The translations under genes and the position numbers were made by a program. The notes beneath the pieces were generated by a model, which searched no databases, was not told the origin of the DNA, and was given only the letters and a program-made list of their open reading frames with translations. From Nitrospirota bacterium (GTDB lineage Bacteria > Nitrospirota > Thermodesulfovibrionia > SZUA-242), in assembly GCA_016212095.1 (NCBI GenBank), contig JACRHH010000007.1, positions 38,629 through 102,628 on the forward strand: a stretch of DNA of 64,000 nt, given 5' to 3'. Shown here piece after piece: positions 59,641 to 64,000 of the stretch (positions are counted from its first letter, which is position 1; each line of letters starts with the position of its first letter).

Positions 59641-60414
59641 GTGAAGCCAGATGAATACAATACGATGTTTTCTGTGGAAGATGTCCATTGGTGGTACGTA
59701 GCGCTGCACGAGCTTGTTCTGGATACAGTAAGCAAGGAGCATTCCGCAAAAGGCAGGCTTTCGATTCTTGATGCCGGTTGTGGAACCGGACGACTCTGCA
59801 TGTTGATGTTGCCGTTTGGAGATGTGCATGGCCTTGATGCATACGGCCCCGCAGTGGATTTGTGCCGCGCGCGCGGGCTGAATTCGGTTGTTCAGGCCGA
59901 CCTGAATATCGAGCCGTTGGGCGACTGCCGTTACGATGTTGTCACCTCAATCGATGTCCTTTACCACTTGTGGGTGGAGAACGACATCGCAGTCATCCGG
60001 AAAATGTTCTCCGCGCTTAAACCCGGCGGAATTCTCATCCTGCACCTCCCGGCATTCAATTTCATCAGGAGTCTGCACGACATCGCGGTTTTCACTCGAC
60101 ACAGGTATACGGCCAGGGCGGTCAGACGCAAGTTGTCCGGCAGTGGATTCGTAACAGAAAAAGTATCGTACAGGATTTTCTTTCTTTTTCCGTTAATTGC
60201 AATTTTCAGACTGGCCGGAAAAATATTCGCCCGGCGGGAAAACAAGGGCGGGAATCATTCCGATGTCACGCTGCCGCCGAAAGGTATTAATAACATGCTT
60301 GCCGAGACTCTCAGATTCGAAAACAGGCTTATGGCGGCTTTCAACCTTCCATTTGGATCGTCGGTCTTTGCCGTGGCAAGAAAGCCGCACAGCCGGCAGC
60401 TGCAAGATCCATGA
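59641..60414 (+). CDS. SAM-dependent methyltransferase, class I
   Basis: A 257-residue methyltransferase. The SAM motif is ILDAGCGTGRLCMLML, then VHGLDAYG, with IDVLYHLWVENDIAVIRKM and LKPGGILILHLPAFNFI as motifs II and III. It may N- or C-methylate the amino sugar, but the target is not shown. Start GTG 59641 has AGAGG eight bases upstream; GTG 59635 is also in frame. It ends in an ATGA overlap with the next gene. Confidence 0.85.
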   Translation: MKPDEYNTMFSVEDVHWWYVALHELVLDTVSKEHSAKGRLSILDAGCGTGRLCMLMLPFGDVHGLDAYGPAVDLCRARGLNSVVQADLNIEPLGDCRYDVVTSIDVLYHLWVENDIAVIRKMFSALKPGGILILHLPAFNFIRSLHDIAVFTRHRYTARAVRRKLSGSGFVTEKVSYRIFFLFPLIAIFRLAGKIFARRENKGGNHSDVTLPPKGINNMLAETLRFENRLMAAFNLPFGSSVFAVARKPHSRQLQDP

Positions 60415-62321
60415 GCAAGCACAGGTTCAATCACAAGAAAGAGCATCCGGTCGTGAGCCCCGACAGTGCGGTGCAAACGCCAACGCCATTGTTGAAGCGC
60501 CCTTTGGTGCATATGCTGATGGTTGCTGTTCTGGGCATTCTGGTTTACAGCAACACCTTGCACGCGCCATTTGCATTCGACGATGAAATTTATATTGTCT
60601 CGAATCCGCTTATAAGGGATTTTGGTTATTTCACCGGAAGCATCCCGATCGATAAAGTCTCCTGTGATCCGGACGTAAAGAATAATTTCATCACACGTCC
60701 TGTCACCTACCTCACACTCGCATTAAATTACAGCATTCATAACTTGAATACGACCGGTTATCACATATTCAATATCGTTATTCATATAAGTAATGGGATA
60801 CTCGTATATATCCTCATGTCGCTTCTGCTGCAAACGCCGTTTCTGAAGCATGAAAACATTGGAACACGCTCCAGACTGCCGCTTCTTGCGGCCCTGCTTT
60901 TCATCTGTCATCCGATACAGACGCAGGCCGTCACATATCTTGTGCAACGCGCGGCCTCGCTTGCCACCTTCTTTTGTCTGGCCGCTTTCGTGTTTTACAT
61001 GCTGTCGCGCCTGTCAGAATCTTCGGGAAAGCGATTCGGATATTACTCGGCCACAGTGCTGTTTGCCGCCATCGCGATGATGACCAAGGAGATTTCCTTT
61101 ACTATTCCGGTGGTTATGGCGTTATATGAATTTCTTTTTCATGAAGGGCGCGCAAAGGACAGGATCGTCAGGCTGTTGCCGATACTTGCAACAATGATTC
61201 TCGTGCCTGCATCGGTTTTAAGTATTGACGCCGATCACTCGATAACGCTCAACGCCATCAACAGGTCAATTGATCTTGTCAACTTCAGCAACATGTCACG
61301 CTCGGACTATTTCTACACGCAGCTTACGGTTATCGTAAATTATATTCGGCTGCTGTTTTTTCCTTTTGGCCAGAATCTCGATTACGATTACCCTGTTTAC
61401 CGCTCACTCCTGAATCCGCATGTTTTCCTGTCATCGGCTTTCCTGCTTGCGATCTGCGGGGTTGCAGTCTATTTTCTCAGGCTTTCCCAAAAGGTTGCCA
61501 ATCCGGAAAGGGGTTGGCAGCGGCTTTTCTTTGCAGGCACAGCATGGTTTTTCATAACGTTATCGGTCGAGTCAAGCTTCATCCCCATTGACGACATGAT
61601 TTTCGAACACAGGGTTTACCTCCCTTCCATCGGTTTTTTCATGGCGGCTATCGCACTTCTTGAGCCGGCCACGGCAAAACTCGCGATCAAACGACCATCT
61701 TTCGAGTCGTTCGCCCGTTATGCGGTTATCGCAATTATTGCAATCCTGTCGATCCTGGCTTTCTCCAGAAACAATGTTTGGGGAAGCAGGATCGGTTTGC
61801 TTGAAGACATTGTTGCGAAAAGTTCCGAAAAGGCCCGCCCCCATAGCAATCTTGGGCTTGAGTATTGGAAGCAGGGACGAAACCTGGAGGCGATTGCCGA
61901 ATTTGAAAAAACCGTGAGACTGGATACCATAACAAACGATCAATGGCACGGAAACCAGTTGATTAACCTTGCAATCTTGTACATGACAACCGACAGGTGG
62001 AATGACGCGGAGGAGTCTTTCAAGAAGGCGCTCGCCATCAATCCCGGCAGCAGCATAGGGCATAACAGTCTGGGCTACCTCTATTTCCTTAAAGAGCGAT
62101 TGAAGGAGGCGGAAATTGAATTCAATATTGCGCTTGGGATCGACAAGTCGTACATCAAGGCGCGCAATAATCTGGGGATGCTTCTCGAAAAGACTGGGCG
62201 TAATGAAGAAGCGCTGCAAAATTACGCTCATGTCCTTCAGCAAAGTCCAAAAGATGAATTCGCCATTGAGAGGATCAGGGCATTAAAACCCGATTCGGAA
62301 CGGATCCGGCGGATTCAGTAG
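60411..62321 (+). CDS. TMTC-like multi-spanning membrane protein with C-terminal TPRs
   Basis: A 636-residue membrane protein with about 10-11 helices in the first 470 residues, then a cytoplasmic or periplasmic TPR region (about 495-610). The first loop has APFAFDDEIYIVSNPLI, the acidic DDE motif typical of GT-C glycosyltransferases, and LFICHPIQTQAVTYLVQRAA is the signature of TMTC-type proteins. TPR motifs include WKQGRNLEAIAEFEK, WNDAEESFKKALAI and LKEAEIEFNIALGI. GT-C enzymes use lipid-linked sugars as donors, which fits the GT2 gene upstream. It is the last gene of the cluster. Confidence 0.82.
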   Translation: MSKHRFNHKKEHPVVSPDSAVQTPTPLLKRPLVHMLMVAVLGILVYSNTLHAPFAFDDEIYIVSNPLIRDFGYFTGSIPIDKVSCDPDVKNNFITRPVTYLTLALNYSIHNLNTTGYHIFNIVIHISNGILVYILMSLLLQTPFLKHENIGTRSRLPLLAALLFICHPIQTQAVTYLVQRAASLATFFCLAAFVFYMLSRLSESSGKRFGYYSATVLFAAIAMMTKEISFTIPVVMALYEFLFHEGRAKDRIVRLLPILATMILVPASVLSIDADHSITLNAINRSIDLVNFSNMSRSDYFYTQLTVIVNYIRLLFFPFGQNLDYDYPVYRSLLNPHVFLSSAFLLAICGVAVYFLRLSQKVANPERGWQRLFFAGTAWFFITLSVESSFIPIDDMIFEHRVYLPSIGFFMAAIALLEPATAKLAIKRPSFESFARYAVIAIIAILSILAFSRNNVWGSRIGLLEDIVAKSSEKARPHSNLGLEYWKQGRNLEAIAEFEKTVRLDTITNDQWHGNQLINLAILYMTTDRWNDAEESFKKALAINPGSSIGHNSLGYLYFLKERLKEAEIEFNIALGIDKSYIKARNNLGMLLEKTGRNEEALQNYAHVLQQSPKDEFAIERIRALKPDSERIRRIQ

Positions 62322-62337
62322 CGCCGAGGTTCAGGAC

Positions 62338-62607
62338 ATGTTTTTCCGTGGCGTCATCATGCGCCACCTGCCAGATGGTCAATCCAACTCCGAAGGCTCT
62401 GCGCGGATACTGGAAATTCACGCCCGCATAAGGGCGCTGAAGGGACTGGTGGACAGAGGCGCGGTGCTGAAAATATACGGGGTGGAGACGCATCACGTAG
62501 AGACGCATTATTATGCGTCTCTACAAACATTGGAAATGCCGGCGCTGGTGGAAGAGACGCTACGCGCAGCGGCGCAGAATGCCCAAGGCGGACAGAATGA
62601 GGAATAA
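62338..62607 (+). CDS. Hypothetical small protein containing a palindromic element
   Basis: An 89-residue frame (62359 is an alternative ATG). The first 50 residues (ILEIHARIRALKGLVDRGAV) look helical and coding-like. The middle is encoded by the 28-base palindromic element at 62497-62524, which keeps the frame open. No similarity is recognised. It overlaps a minus-strand small ORF, so at most one of the two is likely to be real over 62560-62607. Confidence 0.25.
   Translation: MFFRGVIMRHLPDGQSNSEGSARILEIHARIRALKGLVDRGAVLKIYGVETHHVETHYYASLQTLEMPALVEETLRAAAQNAQGGQNEE
62497..62524 (+). repeat. 28-base palindromic element, copy 1
   Basis: Perfect 12-base arms GTAGAGACGCAT and ATGCGTCTCTAC with a four-base loop TATT. 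A related half-copy (GTGGAGACGCAT) precedes it at 62482-62493. Copy 2 is at 63255-63282. Confidence 0.9.
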
Positions 62608-62709
62608 ACCGGCAAATGGTGCGCCAAAAAGAAGGACAATGCCGATGATCAGCATCCAGACGGCGAGGCCCAAGCCCCACCCATGTATGAGCGCCGAAAG
62701 AAACCACAT
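62560..62709 (-). CDS. Possible 49-residue hydrophobic small protein
   Basis: The minus-strand frame starts ATG at 62709 and ends at TAG 62560-62562. The product has two hydrophobic helices (GLGLAVWMLIIGIVLLFGAP and FAGLFLILSALGILR), separated by one turn, and a basic end RRCA. This is a typical layout for a small membrane protein. There is no clear ribosome-binding site and no known relative, so it stays uncertain. Confidence 0.35.
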   Translation of the reverse strand: MWFLSALIHGWGLGLAVWMLIIGIVLLFGAPFAGLFLILSALGILRRCA

Positions 62710-62732
62710 GCGCTCATGATATCACGGTTCGG

Positions 62733-62776
62733 CCTCACCCCCTTCCCACTCTCCTGAAGGAGAGGGCCGGGGCAAG
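62733..62776. repeat. Hairpin repeat of the CCTCACCCC...GGGG type
   Basis: CCTCACCCCC, then a core CTCTCCT (62749-62755), loop GA, AGGAGAG (62758-62764), followed by GGCCGGGGCAAGG. Sequences like CCCTCTCC-GGAGAGGG with flanking CCCC/GGGG are scattered through many bacterial genomes. Only one copy is seen here. Confidence 0.5.
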
Positions 62777-63254
62777 GTATGGACGTAAAACCATCGAGTC
62801 ATGAAACGGTGTATAATCGGGTTGTGGGACGGTTGGCGGGTTGCGGCCCCATGCCTTCCGTTCCTGCACACGGAACCGCTAATCCGTGAGGCCCTATTTC
62901 CACGCGCCTCGGCAAGCCTCGACGGACAGTTATCTCCCATATATCAGCTTGCCCACCCTTTGCCTGTTGATGTAATCGATGTTGCCATACCGGAATAAAC
63001 GTCCACGCCTCAAGCACCCCGTCCATCACCTGCGTTACCAGCAGAAGACCGGTTATCCACGCGCGTGCGGGGAACATTCATGCCGTCAGGAGATCTGGCG
63101 TATTTGCAGGAACAGATGGTCGGGAGGTTGCGGTGGGCGGGTAGGTATCTCAGGCTCCGCAGCAACCTGGACGCCCGGAACCGGTTATCGGAGCTGCGGC
63201 CCGACCGGTTCCTTCGCTAATCCAATTATATTCCGGGCAGAGACGCATTGCAAT

Positions 63255-63282
63255 GTAGAGACGCAAAATCTTGCGTCTCTAC
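63255..63282 (+). repeat. 28-base palindromic element, copy 2
   Basis: Perfect 12-base arms GTAGAGACGCAA and TTGCGTCTCTAC with loop AATC. It is preceded by a half-copy GCAGAGACGCAT at 63237-63248, the same arrangement as copy 1. Confidence 0.9.
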
Positions 63283-63369
63283 AGGTCTGCCCATGCTGAA
63301 AATCACCATCAACGACGGCGGCGGTTCATCGCCGCGCTCTCCGGAATCATTGCCACGGCGCGGGCACCC

Positions 63370-64000
63370 GCTTCAATGAGGCCGGGGCCGAAGCCCCGGA
63401 AATACGCGGTGGCCTCATCTGCACATCTTCCTTCCTACTACGCGCTTCAATGAGGCCGGGGCCGAAGCCCCGGAAATACGGGAAAACAACTGCCATGAGG
63501 CGGCATATCGCCGGGCTTCAATGAGGCCGGGGCCGAAGCCCCGGAAATACACACAGCTTGAGGCTGTTTACGGGGAAGAGACCGTGCTTCAATGAGGCCG
63601 GGGCCGAAGCCCCGGAAATACAAGCCGTATTCCTTACTAGGTTGCATTATTGGACTGGCTTCAATGAGGCCGGGGCCGAAGCCCCGGAAATACTTTGGGA
63701 AGGATCGGGTCATGCAAAATTTATGTCTGGGCTTCAATGAGGCCGGGGCCGAAGCCCCGGAAATACACGAGATGGGCCTGACCATTGGGCAGCTCGGCAA
63801 GCAGCTTCAATGAGGCCGGGGCCGAAGCCCCGGAAATACCCCGTTCTGGATACGGCAGACCAACCGGCGCTCGACGCTTCAATGAGGCCGGGGCCGAAGC
63901 CCCGGAAATACCTATCGCAGTCTGGATATACACATGGAACGTGAGCCGGCTTCAATGAGGCCGGGGCCGAAGCCCCGGAAATACGGGCACAATAAACCGC
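63370..64000 (+). CRISPR. CRISPR array, nine identical 36-base repeats, continues past the window
   Basis: Repeats begin at 63370, 63444, 63515, 63586, 63658, 63731, 63804, 63876 and 63949, each 36 bases. They begin GCTTCAATGAGGCC and end GGAAATAC, and all nine are identical. The inner part forms a stable hairpin (CCGGGGC, loop CGAA, GCCCCGG). Eight whole spacers are 38, 35, 35, 36, 37, 37, 36 and 37 bases and a ninth is cut at 16. No spacer is repeated. An ending like GGAAATAC resembles the 5' handle left on crRNAs, suggesting plus-strand transcription. No cas gene is in the window, so the type cannot be set. Open frames through the array are artefacts. Confidence 0.98.

Larger units (their letters stand above)
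62710..63369. other. Non-coding or degraded region left of the CRISPR array
   Basis: No gene is well supported. It holds a hairpin repeat near 62733-62776, copy 2 of the palindromic element, and a 46-codon frame at 63080-63220 (MPSGDLAYLQEQMVGRLRW at its start, Arg/Leu-rich) with GGGG upstream that I cannot judge. The stretch directly before the first CRISPR repeat is G/C-rich and does not look like a typical A/T-rich leader. Confidence 0.5.

Noticed and set aside
62799..63077. A 92-codon minus-strand frame left of the CRISPR array
   Set aside because: There is no ribosome-binding site or recognisable motif, and plus-strand frames of similar length cross it. I treat the region as non-coding or decayed.
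63447..63955. Open frames through the CRISPR array with repeating peptides
   Set aside because: The repeating peptides (NEAGAEAPEI, GISGASAPASLK) come directly from translation of the CRISPR repeat.

Overview
The window looks like a chromosomal segment of a Gram-negative, motile, probably anaerobic or microaerophilic bacterium. Evidence for an outer membrane is the Pal-type OmpA lipoprotein, the type II secretion genes and several lipoproteins. Evidence for motility is the hook genes and a CheY/CheX pair. Evidence for low-oxygen life is a class I hybrid cluster protein, the CbiG-type (oxygen-independent) cobalamin genes and DsrE/TusA-like sulfur-relay proteins. Two very good sigma-54 promoters stand in front of the ammonium-transport and hook operons. 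The mixture recalls Desulfobacterota or Nitrospirota, but no rRNA or other phylogenetic marker is present, so this is inference. I found no rRNA or tRNA gene, insertion sequence or prophage.

Layout. 1-4.5 kb: a multi-receiver diguanylate cyclase, scpB, an orphan CcdA-like antitoxin and an RCC1-repeat lipoprotein. 4.7-8.0 kb: the nitrogen operon amt-PII-glnA behind a sigma-54 promoter. 8.1-12.1 kb: hook operon fliK-flgD-flgE with its own sigma-54 promoter. 12.1-17 kb: a zinc-ribbon protein, a macro-domain protein, a second FliK-like gene with an FlhB-like partner, a DUF3786-like protein, prmA and a SurA/PrsA-like lipoprotein. 17.1-20 kb: NosL-like and DUF4418-like genes, then GDP-fucose synthesis (gmd, fcl). 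20.1-24.5 kb: lexA-dinB, hcp and an AbrB/PIN toxin-antitoxin pair. 24.5-29 kb: cobalamin genes on the minus strand. 29-34.2 kb: DksA/TraR protein, two tRNA methylthiotransferases and an ABC-F ATPase. 34.3-38.4 kb: a large lipoprotein, CcdA-type transporter, Mog, MOSC and HicAB. 38.5-43.8 kb: gspG-H-I-J-K-L-M-N. 43.8-50.8 kb: ferredoxin, RdoA-like kinase, NtrC-type regulator, TusA with three DsrE-like proteins, lpd, gcvH and a SPOR protein. 50.9-55 kb: DinG-like helicase, LOG protein, CheY and CheX-like protein.

55.2-62.3 kb is the most unusual gene block. It runs pal, a polyprenyl-phosphate type glycosyltransferase, two half-sized NDP-hexose 2,3-dehydratases, a sugar aminotransferase, a methyltransferase and a TMTC-like membrane protein with TPRs. 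Nearly all junctions are overlapping or only a few bases apart. This reads as a pathway that makes a deoxyamino sugar, loads it on a lipid carrier and transfers it to an envelope target.

62.3-64 kb is an accessory region. It has two copies of a 28-base palindromic element, another hairpin repeat, and a CRISPR array of nine identical 36-base repeats that runs off the right end. No cas gene lies inside the window.

The main observations are the split 2,3-dehydratase and its glycosylation cluster, the sigma-54 promoters (one implying an almost leaderless fliK mRNA), a decayed 62-base duplication at the cbiL/cbiF junction, gspH without a normal start codon, a cysteine-free DsrE paralogue, and the CRISPR array with its repeat-rich flank.
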